DNA of 37,422 bases from an uncultured Prochlorococcus sp. (GTDB lineage Bacteria; Cyanobacteriota; Cyanobacteriia; PCC-6307; Cyanobiaceae). Below, piece after piece: positions 17,821-24,457 of the stretch. Location of the stretch: contig CACJNU010000018.1 in the NCBI GenBank assembly GCA_902594875.1, forward strand, positions 1 through 37,422, given 5' to 3'. The number at the start of each line of letters is the position of its first letter. The first letter of the stretch is position 1. The translations under genes and the position numbers were made by a program. Under the pieces are notes generated by a model that saw nothing but the letters and a program-made list of their open reading frames with translations, did no database searches and had not been told where the DNA came from.

Positions 17821-17974
17821 TTCAACACAAGAGATAATAAATATTAAAGACAAAAATAATTCAAAAATTAACCTTAATTCAGAGAAAGATCCCATTTTAT
17901 GTATTCATTGCAAAAGGACAGCATCAAATGGTGTTAGATGTTTAGGAATGTGTGTAGCAGATAATGATTATTAA
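17795..17974 (+). CDS. Small Cys-rich protein, about 59 residues
   Basis: A short gene whose conserved part is at the C-terminus: CIHCKRTASNGVRCLGMC, giving a CxxC and a CxxxC pair about 10 residues apart, like a small zinc-binding knuckle. Function unknown. Three in-frame ATGs are possible (17762, 17795, 17807); I chose 17795 because 17762 would lie deep inside the previous gene, but 17807 (MTLFDSTQ) is equally plausible. It is the last chromosomal gene left of attL. Confidence 0.6.
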   Translation: MIPRMTLFDSTQEIINIKDKNNSKINLNSEKDPILCIHCKRTASNGVRCLGMCVADNDY

Positions 17975-18182
17975 AACAATTCAAATTCTTATATAAATAA
18001 TCTGATGGAAATAATTAATAAATCAACTAAATTTTTATTTATTAATGGATATCAGTTATTATTAAAAAAATAAAGAAAAGATTATTTTTCTACATATCAA
18101 TAAGTAATTGAAAGTTTATACCGTTTATTTGAAATTGAAGTTCTTAGAAAACTTCATAATTAAATGCGTAAAAAAATTAAAT
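17975..18182. other. Noncoding chromosomal flank left of attL
   Basis: About 210 bases of very AT-rich DNA with no open frame or strong hairpin that I can support. Its last bases, an A/T-rich run ending in AAATTAAAT just before the repeat, match the bases just outside the right-hand repeat with one mismatch. This supports it being the original DNA downstream of tRNA-Cys before integration. Confidence 0.6.
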
Positions 18183-18203
18183 AAGGCGGCACCCAGATTC
18201 GAA
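18183..18203 (+). repeat. attL: displaced 3' end of tRNA-Cys
   Basis: This 21-bp stretch is identical to 27691-27711 and corresponds, on the minus strand, to the acceptor 3' strand and most of the T-arm of tRNA-Cys. Homology stops at 18204, where the element begins. No rest of a tRNA follows, so it is a fragment left by integration and not a functional tRNA. Confidence 0.92.
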
Positions 18204-18207
18204 GAGG

Positions 18208-18236
18208 GTGACATATACCAAAAACCGTGTTATAAT
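18208..18236 (+). promoter_or_regulatory. Strong sigma70-type promoter of the integrase
   Basis: A -35 hexamer GTGACA (18208-18213) lies 17 bp from a perfect -10 TATAAT (18231-18236). It starts only five bases inside the attL boundary and points to the integrase, giving a leader of about 75 bases that contains the left pair of arm-like repeats. Confidence 0.75.
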
Positions 18237-18262
18237 GGGCATATTGGGGGATAATTAGGGTT

Positions 18263-18283
18263 CTTACCGTCTGCTTACCGTCC
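18263..18283 (+). repeat. Left pair of arm-like integrase sites (CTTACCGTC x2)
   Basis: Two direct copies of CTTACCGTC at 18263-18271 and 18274-18283 lie 11 bp apart, one helical turn. A matching pair with the same spacing and orientation lies at the right end (27583-27603). Their position inside both ends fits arm-type binding sites of a tyrosine integrase. Confidence 0.6.
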
Positions 18284-18317
18284 AAGAATTGATTATATTA
18301 CTGCTTGATTTTAGTTA

Positions 18318-19703
18318 ATGAAAACCGAAAAATTAAATGTTAAAGACGGCAACTTAAGTGATAAGAAATGGATCAATATTGCTGATCACCGTCAAGAATT
18401 ACAACTCGGAAAAAAAGTAAGTTTTCCGATAAATTTATGTATTAGGAAGCGAAGTAATTCTCCGTTTTTCTACGGTGTATGGATGCCTGACGAGGATGAA
18501 GACTTTAGGGTTACAAATACTAAGCGAAGACCGTTTGAAGTCTCTACGAAGACTACAGATCCAAGACAAGCATCTTTATATGCCATTACTTGGGTAAAAG
18601 AAAAGCAAATAGAATTAGCAGAAAAATCTATTGAGGCATCTACCGTTAAAACTAAGTGTCTTGAACATTATTGGGATCAGTTTTTTGAATCGAAACAGGC
18701 CGCTTGGGATGGAAGAAAAAGTAGAACAAAACTCATCAGAGATGAAAAATTAAAGTGGCATTCTGATCGATATGGTATCGCCAAAGAAGAGTTCTCAAAG
18801 ATAAGTGCAGATAAGATCAGTCGACAACATCTTGTCGATTACTTTGCCACTTTGTCTGATGGAATGAAGTCTCAGCAAAAAACAGTTTTAAAAGGATTAT
18901 TCCAACTTGCTGAAAATGATTTCATTGGTCATACATTTCCAACTTTTCCAACAATTACCAAACCACAAGCAAAACAAGTTCAACATTTTGAATTAGATCA
19001 ATGGGAAATTTTGCTGAATACAGTTAATGAGTTGTCTCGCAATATTGCTAGAACTGATATTCCATATGAAGCATATATGGAACTTGAGACCAATCCATTC
19101 AATAGACAAAATCAAAGAAATTGGGTCGATTTATATGATGCATTGTATGTAAATTATTTTTGGTTTTTGAGATCCCAAGATACCCAAAGATTGAGAATCG
19201 AATGGTTCAAAGAAGATAAGAAAAATAAAGAGTTTATCTGTAGAAATGAAGAACCAAAGAGTGATCGAAGAATTGAAAATACCATTTCTTTGATGGATGG
19301 ATCATATGATTTTTTAAAAAGATTATTGAATCGTAGGCAGCCTCACAAGGGTTGGTTAATAATGCCAAATACCAAGAGAGAATCTGAAGGTGGTCAAGAA
19401 AATAAAGTAAGGGATGATCTTAATTTTCTACTCAAAAAGGCAGTTCAAAAGTGCCTACCTGAATTTGATATGAAAGAGTGCGACTTCACTACTATCAGAC
19501 ATACAACTTTCAGACATCATCTTGAAGCGGATCCATCTTTAGGTGATGCTACTAGGATTCAAGGTTTTGCCAATAATGGTTTAACTTCACCAGATATGTT
19601 GAGAAAGACTTATATCAAATACATCAGTAGAGAAAGTGATTTAAGAAAATCAAAGAAGAAGATCAAACCACAATTTGCTTTGATCAAGAGAGCATCTTTT
19701 TAG
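18318..19703 (+). CDS. int: Tyrosine recombinase / integrase
   Basis: A 461-residue phage-type integrase that probably inserts and excises the element at tRNA-Cys. Residues 1-110 look like an arm-binding domain (with the AP2-like lead SPFFYGVWMP), about 115-215 a core-binding SAM-like domain, and the rest the catalytic domain. Seen there: Arg in FLRSQDTQRLRIEW near 285, a beta-strand Lys in EEPKSDRR near 316, Arg394-His395 in TTIRHTTFRHH, and the likely nucleophile Tyr432 in MLRKTYIKY. The first His of the usual HxxR box is Thr391, and the GH(S/T) box is replaced by GFANNG, so it is a divergent family member. Its stop overlaps that of the convergent RHH gene by 4 bases. No Shine-Dalgarno before ATG 18318. 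Confidence 0.85.
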   Translation: MKTEKLNVKDGNLSDKKWINIADHRQELQLGKKVSFPINLCIRKRSNSPFFYGVWMPDEDEDFRVTNTKRRPFEVSTKTTDPRQASLYAITWVKEKQIELAEKSIEASTVKTKCLEHYWDQFFESKQAAWDGRKSRTKLIRDEKLKWHSDRYGIAKEEFSKISADKISRQHLVDYFATLSDGMKSQQKTVLKGLFQLAENDFIGHTFPTFPTITKPQAKQVQHFELDQWEILLNTVNELSRNIARTDIPYEAYMELETNPFNRQNQRNWVDLYDALYVNYFWFLRSQDTQRLRIEWFKEDKKNKEFICRNEEPKSDRRIENTISLMDGSYDFLKRLLNRRQPHKGWLIMPNTKRESEGGQENKVRDDLNFLLKKAVQKCLPEFDMKECDFTTIRHTTFRHHLEADPSLGDATRIQGFANNGLTSPDMLRKTYIKYISRESDLRKSKKKIKPQFALIKRASF

Positions 19704-20098
19704 TTGCGAGTTATATTACCGCCAAGTTGTTGCAGTTCTTTTTCACATACACCCATTCGATTTCTTAAAGTTCCTAATTCATCTCCAAGAACTTCTTCTT
19801 TAATAAATTTCATTTGATTGTCGTTTAGGTATGCTGTATTTCTCTCTACTTCATCAAGTCTGCTGAGAATATTTTTAATTACTTTTTTATCATTATCATC
19901 AATAAAATTTCTTGGTTCATTTGAACCTGATGCAGCCGCTTGCAAATTAACATCACCATTTTCTAGTGCAGTATCAATCCACTTACGCATCACATTTGCA
20001 GCAGACACATCTAAGGTTGTGCAGAGCGTCTGGAACTGCTCTCTAACCACTTCATCTATGCAGAATGTTATCTGCTTTTCGTTTGCTCTCTTGCCCAA
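19700..20098 (-). CDS. Ribbon-helix-helix regulator with C-terminal coiled coil
   Basis: The N-terminal part matches a ribbon-helix-helix (CopG/Arc-like) fold: a strand KQITFCIDEVV, then helices REQFQTLCTTLD and SAANVMRKWIDTAL. A linker follows, then a helical C-terminus (NILSRLDEVERNTAYLNDNQ... LRNRMGVCEKELQQL) likely to oligomerise. I chose TTG 20098 as start: the ATG at 20134 would add MLIWYCYSTVTA, which overlaps both a -10-like TAATAT and a tandem operator repeat. The ATG start (144 residues) is not excluded. The operator at 20099-20123 suggests autorepression and recurs before the serine recombinase. Probable master regulator of the element (inference). Confidence 0.7.
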   Translation of the reverse strand: MGKRANEKQITFCIDEVVREQFQTLCTTLDVSAANVMRKWIDTALENGDVNLQAAASGSNEPRNFIDDNDKKVIKNILSRLDEVERNTAYLNDNQMKFIKEEVLGDELGTLRNRMGVCEKELQQLGGNITRN

Positions 20099-20123
20099 TG
20101 CTGTAACGGTGCTGTAACAGTAC
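20099..20123. promoter_or_regulatory. Tandem operator of the RHH gene (GTTACAG x2)
   Basis: On the minus strand two direct copies of GTTACAGCA lie 11 bp apart (CTGTAAC at 20101-20107 and 20112-20118 on the plus strand). They sit just downstream of a TAATAT -10-like box (20125-20130) of the RHH gene. The same tandem, differing at 2 of 20 positions, occurs at 25669-25689. RHH proteins commonly bind such one-turn-spaced direct repeats. Confidence 0.6.
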
Positions 20124-20160
20124 CATATTAGCATTTAATAATTGAATTGCATTTCTAAAA

Positions 20161-21447
20161 ATGATTGATTATATGATGGAAAAAAATTTGAATATTTTGC
20201 CAATAAATCCGAAATATATAAAACTTGTTTCTGATGAAATAGATGATCGAAAGAGATATCCGATTGTCTTAGATATTGCCGATACCATATACATCACAAA
20301 TTATATTCTTGGTTATTATTCATCCTCTAAAAATGCAAATGAGATAATGCAGTTTCAGAAATTTGAGGATCTTAAAAAGAAAAAATTATTAGGTGAATAT
20401 CAACTCCCTTTTAAAAAAAATGAAGTTATCAATGGTGATGATTTTGGAATCAATGTTTATTTTATGGGTCAACCAAATGATGCAAGAAAGAGACAACCCG
20501 ATTACATAAAATTATTAGATCTAACTAGCAGTCATATTAATTTTGGTGGATGGTCTTGTTGTGATTTTGTTTGCACTTTAACCAGCCTACACAAGTCTAT
20601 AAAATTGATTTCTGAGCAAGGGCAAATGCCAAATGATGAATATGTTATTGGATGGATAAGAGTCGATAGTTCGAACCTTAATAACAAACCATTGCAAGAG
20701 TATTTGGGTCAAAGAAAATTGATGCCTGATTTTATAAATGCCCATATTCTTAATGCCAAAGTTATAGTTCCAACTGCACCATTTTCAAGATATTTCAGAG
20801 GTGGTAAATTACTTGCTTTGATATCTCAATCAAATGAAATTAGAAATTTTTTTAATGAAAAGCACGGAAGAAATATTGTTCTCTGGTACACAATGAGTCT
20901 TTGGGGTTCAAGCAAAAGTAGTAGTCAATATGATCAACTTGATAGGTATATAAAATTCATTGGTAATACAGAAAGTGATCACCTTCTAAGGATGAAAAAT
21001 CCACACTTAGATTTGATATTAAATTGGTTAGATCGAAGAGGAATTGATAAATCTAATTTTGTTTTTTCTAGTTCATCTAAATCAGATCGTAAGTTTAAAT
21101 CGTTAGTAAATTTTGTAAAACATTGCCTTTGGTATAACAAGAAAGATCCAACTGTTAAAGAACTCAAGAATCAATTTGATAACAAAGTGAGCAGCCTCGA
21201 AAGTATGACTGAAGCAAAAAGAGTTTATGTCTCAACTTATGGAATGGATAGTTGGGATGACAATTTAATTAATGTAGAAAGAGTTGAAAAAGAAGAAAAT
21301 AATTTAGAAAATTTATTCAAATATTGGAAGAATAAAGTCTTCAAAAAGATGGATTGGGGTATGCGTAAAAATAAAGAATTATTGAATAATCCTGTGAATT
21401 TAGAGTATGAGTTATTAAATGAAGAAATGGATAATTTTGTGCGATAG
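20161..21447 (+). CDS. DruA/DUF4338-like protein
   Basis: A 428-residue soluble protein. The centre matches what I know of the DUF4338 (Druantia DruA) pattern: a helix with NAHILNAKVIVPTAPFSRYF, then RGGKLLALISQSNEIRNFF near residue 218, EKHGRNIVLWYTMSLWGSSKSSSQYDQL near 236, and a later VYVSTYGMDSWDDNL. In DUF4338 proteins these read GGKL..LL..S.EVR, then a TTSL.G.SS.Y..L strand-loop. DruA belongs to the Druantia anti-phage system; no DruB-E gene or large helicase is here. The next gene abuts it (TAG then ATG), so the pair is an operon. Its 5' end is 63 bases from the divergent RHH gene and could be controlled by the same operator. Assignment is from memory of the motif; moderate certainty. 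Confidence 0.55.
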   Translation: MIDYMMEKNLNILPINPKYIKLVSDEIDDRKRYPIVLDIADTIYITNYILGYYSSSKNANEIMQFQKFEDLKKKKLLGEYQLPFKKNEVINGDDFGINVYFMGQPNDARKRQPDYIKLLDLTSSHINFGGWSCCDFVCTLTSLHKSIKLISEQGQMPNDEYVIGWIRVDSSNLNNKPLQEYLGQRKLMPDFINAHILNAKVIVPTAPFSRYFRGGKLLALISQSNEIRNFFNEKHGRNIVLWYTMSLWGSSKSSSQYDQLDRYIKFIGNTESDHLLRMKNPHLDLILNWLDRRGIDKSNFVFSSSSKSDRKFKSLVNFVKHCLWYNKKDPTVKELKNQFDNKVSSLESMTEAKRVYVSTYGMDSWDDNLINVERVEKEENNLENLFKYWKNKVFKKMDWGMRKNKELLNNPVNLEYELLNEEMDNFVR

Positions 21448-21867
21448 ATGTTTTCGAAAGATCCAGAATTAGATCATCTAGCAAGATTGGTTCATAGTGC
21501 TTTAATTGAGTTTCACGAGATAGAACAAAAGAAGAGTAATCCTTTTGAGGGTATGTGTTATTGTGCCTCAGTATGTTTGAAAAAACTTGTTGGTAATAAG
21601 GTAATACTATGGAAAACAAGAGATCACAATAATCAATTTCATTGGTGGTGTGAGACTCCTGATGGTGAAATTATTGATCTAACTTCTGAGCAATATACTA
21701 TTCATAATTTGCCTGTTCCCTCAACTGGTAGAGCATCAAAATTAAAAGAACAAGGCAGAGTTATGGGGTTCAAATCTTATCAGAAAAAGATTGATAAATT
21801 GATGGAAATAATCGACAAAATATATTCCGACAGGCCGCTTACAGATTTAGGTATAGAGAAAAGATAG
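21448..21867 (+). CDS. Putative Cys-His-Asp (papain/transglutaminase-like) protein
   Basis: A 139-residue soluble protein whose ATG directly follows the stop of the DruA-like gene. It has an ordered set of three candidate catalytic residues: Cys in EGMCYCASVCLKKLVG (Cys37 or Cys39), His in QFHWWCETPDG (His64) and Asp in EIIDLTSEQY (Asp76). It then has RVMGFKSYQKK, which resembles the tail of a phage and plasmid protein family known to me only by its GxCYxASEALYHLL...HWF...DPTAxQF...GFLTKxPS pattern. Fold and activity are inference; no experimental role of that family is known to me. Its 3' end overlaps the convergent acidic gene by 21 bases. Confidence 0.5.
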   Translation: MFSKDPELDHLARLVHSALIEFHEIEQKKSNPFEGMCYCASVCLKKLVGNKVILWKTRDHNNQFHWWCETPDGEIIDLTSEQYTIHNLPVPSTGRASKLKEQGRVMGFKSYQKKIDKLMEIIDKIYSDRPLTDLGIEKR

Positions 21868-22278
21868 ATCAATATCGTCATCATTATCATCATCTTTCTT
21901 ATCTTCCCATTTATATTTCATCCTTCTTTTTACTGCTTTAAATTCTTCCCAACCTCCCTTCAATATTTTGATATTATTTTTATCTCTTTCATCAGCATCC
22001 TCTACAACTTTGGCATAAAAATCTACATCTTCTTTAGACCAATTTTTATACAGTTTCCCATAAACAGATCCTTGTGCTTCATCTAAATTTTCAGCACCCC
22101 AAAACTCCATATATTCTTCATAAGAATGAAAAACATCATCACAAAAATGTTCATCTTGTTCTTCCATTACTTCTTGAACCCAAGTATCTTTATACCTATC
22201 AAATAAGGCATATCCTTCTCCTCTTTCTCCTTTAGGAATACCAATTTGATCTCCAACTAAAACAATTCTTTGTGGCAT
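21847..22278 (-). CDS. Acidic hypothetical protein, 143 residues
   Basis: Not recognised. The product is strongly acidic, roughly 30 percent Asp plus Glu by eye, with many aromatic residues (DVFHSYEEYMEFWGAENLDEA, VYGKLYKNWSKEDVDFY) and an Asp-rich tail (DKKDDDNDDDIDL). The N-terminus MPQRIVLVGDQIGIPKGERGEGYALF is the most ordered-looking part. Such composition is seen in DNA-mimic inhibitors among other things, but there is no motif match to ArdA or similar that I can support. It is a lone minus-strand gene; the terminator at 22356-22387 separates it from the upstream operon, so it needs its own promoter in 22279-22355. Confidence 0.6.
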   Translation of the reverse strand: MPQRIVLVGDQIGIPKGERGEGYALFDRYKDTWVQEVMEEQDEHFCDDVFHSYEEYMEFWGAENLDEAQGSVYGKLYKNWSKEDVDFYAKVVEDADERDKNNIKILKGGWEEFKAVKRRMKYKWEDKKDDDNDDDIDLSFLYT

Positions 22279-22355
22279 TTACTAAAAATAAATTTCGGAA
22301 ATAATATCATAATTTTTAAAATTATTTTGTATCTCAACAGGCCTCTTGCAAAGAC

Positions 22356-22387
22356 AAAAAAAAGCACCAGAGTGTCAAAACTGATGC
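22356..22387 (-). terminator. Rho-independent terminator of the RHH-rich operon
   Basis: On the minus strand GCATCAG (22381-22387) pairs with CTGGTGC (22364-22370), a 7-bp stem with one T-G pair and a 10-base loop, followed by eight T residues (22356-22363). It lies 70 bases after the last gene of the operon that runs from 24457 to 22458. Confidence 0.85.
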
Positions 22388-22457
22388 GGGTTAACTTGAG
22401 AGTTTGGTAATCGAAAGAGTCTGTCCGTGATCAAGATCAATTCTTAAATCAACTCTT

Positions 22458-22631
22458 TCACTTATTATTTATTTCACCTTTTTGAAGCATCTCAAAATAT
22501 TTTTTGCTTGCAATCGAATGTTTGTAAGCGGGATTTTGCTTTCGATAATGACTAATTGCCATATAGGTTGGAAACCCACTTTCTGAGTAATACCATATGG
22601 TTTTTGAATCGTTGTCAACGAAGGTTTGCAT
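22458..22631 (-). CDS. Small hypothetical protein, 57 residues
   Basis: Not recognised. The frame can open at GTG 22655, but a GGAG ribosome site lies seven bases before the internal ATG at 22631, so I use that start. The product begins MQTFVDNDSKTIWYYSES and continues with a helical basic half (MAISHYRKQNPAYKHSIASKKYFEMLQKGE). The sequence resembles a short DNA-templating or adaptor peptide only in size and charge, and no function is claimed. It is the last gene of the minus-strand operon, 164 bases after the previous one, and is followed by a terminator. Confidence 0.55.
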   Translation of the reverse strand: MQTFVDNDSKTIWYYSESGFPTYMAISHYRKQNPAYKHSIASKKYFEMLQKGEINNK

Positions 22632-22795
22632 TGATTTCTCCGATACCACTTTCACTATAATTTATAAAAACCCTTTGGTGAATTTTTACTGGCGAAAAAA
22701 ATTTTGGATTCAATAGTATATGGATTCCGATATTGCATTTGTAGACTAACAACCATACCCTTTTTTAAATCAGGATCTGTTGTTTCACGAACCAA

Positions 22796-22957
22796 TCAAA
22801 CTTTCTTAATAACCTTACTTTTGATAAGTGAATCAATATAGTGATTAATCGCTTCAGACACAAATTTCTGCTTATCTGGTCTCACCATTGAATTGAAATG
22901 TGAAAGTGCTTTTTGCATTCTTGCTTCAGTATTTCGATCATTGAAATTAATGCTCAT
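22796..22957 (-). CDS. Small RHH-like protein, 53 residues
   Basis: A short gene supported by its context. ATG 22957 overlaps the TGA of the upstream gene as ATGA, with a strong ribosome site (GAGG) eight to ten bases before it. The product is MSINFNDRNTEARMQKAL, then HFNSMVRPDKQKFVSEAINHYIDSLIKSK. This is a strand, helix, turn and helix in the size and pattern of minimal ribbon-helix-helix DNA-binding proteins. RHH assignment is by pattern only. Confidence 0.6.
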   Translation of the reverse strand: MSINFNDRNTEARMQKALSHFNSMVRPDKQKFVSEAINHYIDSLIKSKVIKKV

Positions 22958-23148
22958 TTGTCTACCTCTAATAATGTTTTATTGTTCTTGTTTTGCAGCC
23001 TGTTGCGAATCAAATAGTAGTTGTATTCCTTCTTTAATTGATCAATAAAAAAAGTTCTAATTTCGTGTTTGGTTAAAGGAACTCTTCGACTTTTTAATAC
23101 AACTTCTAGTTTCTGTAGATCTTTTTCACTTAGTTTAAATTCGATCAT
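22954..23148 (-). CDS. Small RHH-like or helical protein, 64 residues
   Basis: The product begins MIEFKLSEKDLQKLEVVLKS, continues RRVPLTKHEIRTFFIDQLKKEY and ends in a basic tail rich in Asn and Lys. The first 40 residues could be a strand plus two helices as in ribbon-helix-helix proteins, but this is less clear than in its neighbours. Its ATG overlaps the previous stop by one base (TAATG), with a GGAG site just upstream, and its own stop overlaps the next ATG by four bases. It is therefore a tightly coupled member of the operon. Confidence 0.6.
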   Translation of the reverse strand: MIEFKLSEKDLQKLEVVLKSRRVPLTKHEIRTFFIDQLKKEYNYYLIRNRLQNKNNKTLLEVDK

Positions 23149-23408
23149 TAGTAAAAGTCTCCGTTATGAAGAGGTTGAGATCTCATAACTGCTGACATTA
23201 TTGAAGGATGAAATTTTTCCATCTCTGGTGTTGGTTCAGCGTGATGGAAATTTGAAACTGCGGGTGTGATTTTATTGGCAAAAGGATTCCATCTCATATA
23301 GTAAGTTCTGATCATTCCTTGAAAATCTCCTTCACCTTCTTCGTAGAAAGTTTTGCCAATCAATCTATTCATTTTCTTTAAATCATTGAAATTTCTTTGA
23401 CCGTACAT
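23148..23408 (-). CDS. Hypothetical protein, 86 residues
   Basis: Not recognised. A basic start (MYGQRNFNDLKKMNRLIGKTFY) leads to an aromatic middle (YYMRWNPFANK) and a His- and Pro-rich end (NFHHAEPTPEMEKFHPSIM). It has no membrane segment and no known motif. A clear GAGGTGA ribosome site stands about seven bases before ATG 23408, which directly follows the stop of the upstream RHH gene. One-base overlap (TAATG) with the next gene. Confidence 0.6.
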   Translation of the reverse strand: MYGQRNFNDLKKMNRLIGKTFYEEGEGDFQGMIRTYYMRWNPFANKITPAVSNFHHAEPTPEMEKFHPSIMSAVMRSQPLHNGDFY

Positions 23409-23633
23409 TTACATCACCTCGCTAGGAATTTGACTCTTAATAAGACCCGATCTAAGGGCATCTTCACCAATTAATTTTCTAATATATTGAGACTTATTTA
23501 ATTGATTTCTCTTGGCAAGAGTTTCCCAATATTCCACTAATTTCATTCTATGGAAAGGAATCGTGATAGTTTCTCTGTGAGTAGTATCGATTCGATATCC
23601 GCCTCTTTTATTTTGTTTAGTTTGTGAATACAT
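23409..23633 (-). CDS. RHH-like DNA-binding protein, 74 residues
   Basis: A basic N-terminus (MYSQTKQNKRGGYRIDTTH) is followed by a good ribbon-helix-helix pattern: strand RETITIPFHRMK, helix LVEYWETLAKRN, turn, then helix NKSQYIRKLIGEDALRS. Probably a regulator or a plasmid-partition or relaxosome-type accessory protein, but no target is known. ATG 23633 has an AGAAG-rich site about ten bases upstream. Its first 91 bases overlap, in another frame of the same strand, the end of the open frame 23543-23749. Confidence 0.65.
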   Translation of the reverse strand: MYSQTKQNKRGGYRIDTTHRETITIPFHRMKLVEYWETLAKRNQLNKSQYIRKLIGEDALRSGLIKSQIPSEVM

Positions 23634-23749
23634 AGTCGTTTTTCTTCTTGGATAAATGGTTTCATCCCATACCAGTAGGGATCATCAATTAGTTCGCTGT
23701 AATGATTTATAAGATCTTTGAAATAATCTCTTGAATCTAATGATTTCAT
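23543..23749 (-). CDS. Possible small protein overlapping the RHH gene, 68 residues
   Basis: An open frame beginning six bases after the stop of the HUH-like gene, where a coupled gene would be expected. The first half looks protein-like (MKSLDSRDYFKDLINHYSELIDDPYWYGMKPF). The second half shares 91 bases in another frame with the well-supported RHH gene. Either this is a true overlapping gene, or the 120 bases between its neighbours are untranslated. No strong ribosome site precedes it. Confidence 0.35.
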   Translation of the reverse strand: MKSLDSRDYFKDLINHYSELIDDPYWYGMKPFIQEEKRLCIHKLNKIKEADIESILLTEKLSRFLSIE

Positions 23750-23755
23750 TTCAAC

Positions 23756-24457
23756 TCAAGCAGCCTCTGGCAATACATTTTTGCTGTAAAAAATGTAGTT
23801 AAATGGATATCTAATTTTGGTATCTTGTTTGTTGGATTTTGCCATATAACTGATTAAATTTTCTTCGTGAGGATGCGTTGTATGACGCTGAATGTATTCA
23901 TAAAAATCTGAAGGTGCAATCTTATCTTGATAGTGTTTATAAGTTCCTACTGGTCTTATATCAACTGAATTATTTCTAATCTTTCCAACATAATCTCTCT
24001 TACTTAAAAAATGAATCATCTTATTAATTGCATCTTTTAATTCAAGATTGGTCTTTGGTAAATGATGGTGAATGTTATAAACCAAAAAGTGAGAATGATT
24101 ATAGATTCTTAAGTTGTCATCTGGATGAGGATTATCGTGACAGGCTGCAACAAGTACTGGAATCTTATTAACTACAGCATCCATTATTGTTTTTCTTGTT
24201 GGTAACATACTTCTTTTTGATATATCTTCTCTACTAACTTTGATCCCTAAACTCCTAAGTATTGATTGGTATTGTCTCTTGTAATTCTTTATAAGTTCTT
24301 CTTGATAAAATTTATAATTATTGAAACTAATGAACATTCCATTTTCATATGGATGTTTTGAATCTTCTTGAGTTACAGCACTAAAAGTTCTTTTTACCTT
24401 TTCTGAATAAAGTAAGTCTTCAATAATGCTATTTTTCTGTTGATTAATCACTTTCAT
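23756..24457 (-). CDS. Possible HUH-type replication initiator or relaxase
   Basis: A 233-residue protein with no firm family match. Seen: a hydrophobic strand IPVLVAACHDNPH near residues 99-111, a His-x-His strand YNHSHFLVYNIHHH at 119-132 (His121, His123), and a Tyr-x-x-Lys in TYKHYQDK (Tyr176, Lys179). Strand, HxH, then YxxK about 50 residues later is the order of motifs in HUH single-strand endonucleases (rolling-circle Rep proteins). Against it, the middle residue of the HxH is Ser rather than hydrophobic. The gene heads a minus-strand operon and has a 490-base, hairpin-rich noncoding block in front, as a Rep gene often does. Confidence 0.4.
   Translation of the reverse strand: MKVINQQKNSIIEDLLYSEKVKRTFSAVTQEDSKHPYENGMFISFNNYKFYQEELIKNYKRQYQSILRSLGIKVSREDISKRSMLPTRKTIMDAVVNKIPVLVAACHDNPHPDDNLRIYNHSHFLVYNIHHHLPKTNLELKDAINKMIHFLSKRDYVGKIRNNSVDIRPVGTYKHYQDKIAPSDFYEYIQRHTTHPHEENLISYMAKSNKQDTKIRYPFNYIFYSKNVLPEAA

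Noticed and set aside
18183..18240. Second tRNA gene at the left boundary
   Set aside because: Only the 3' acceptor strand and T-arm part match; anticodon and D-arm are missing, so it is the attL fragment.
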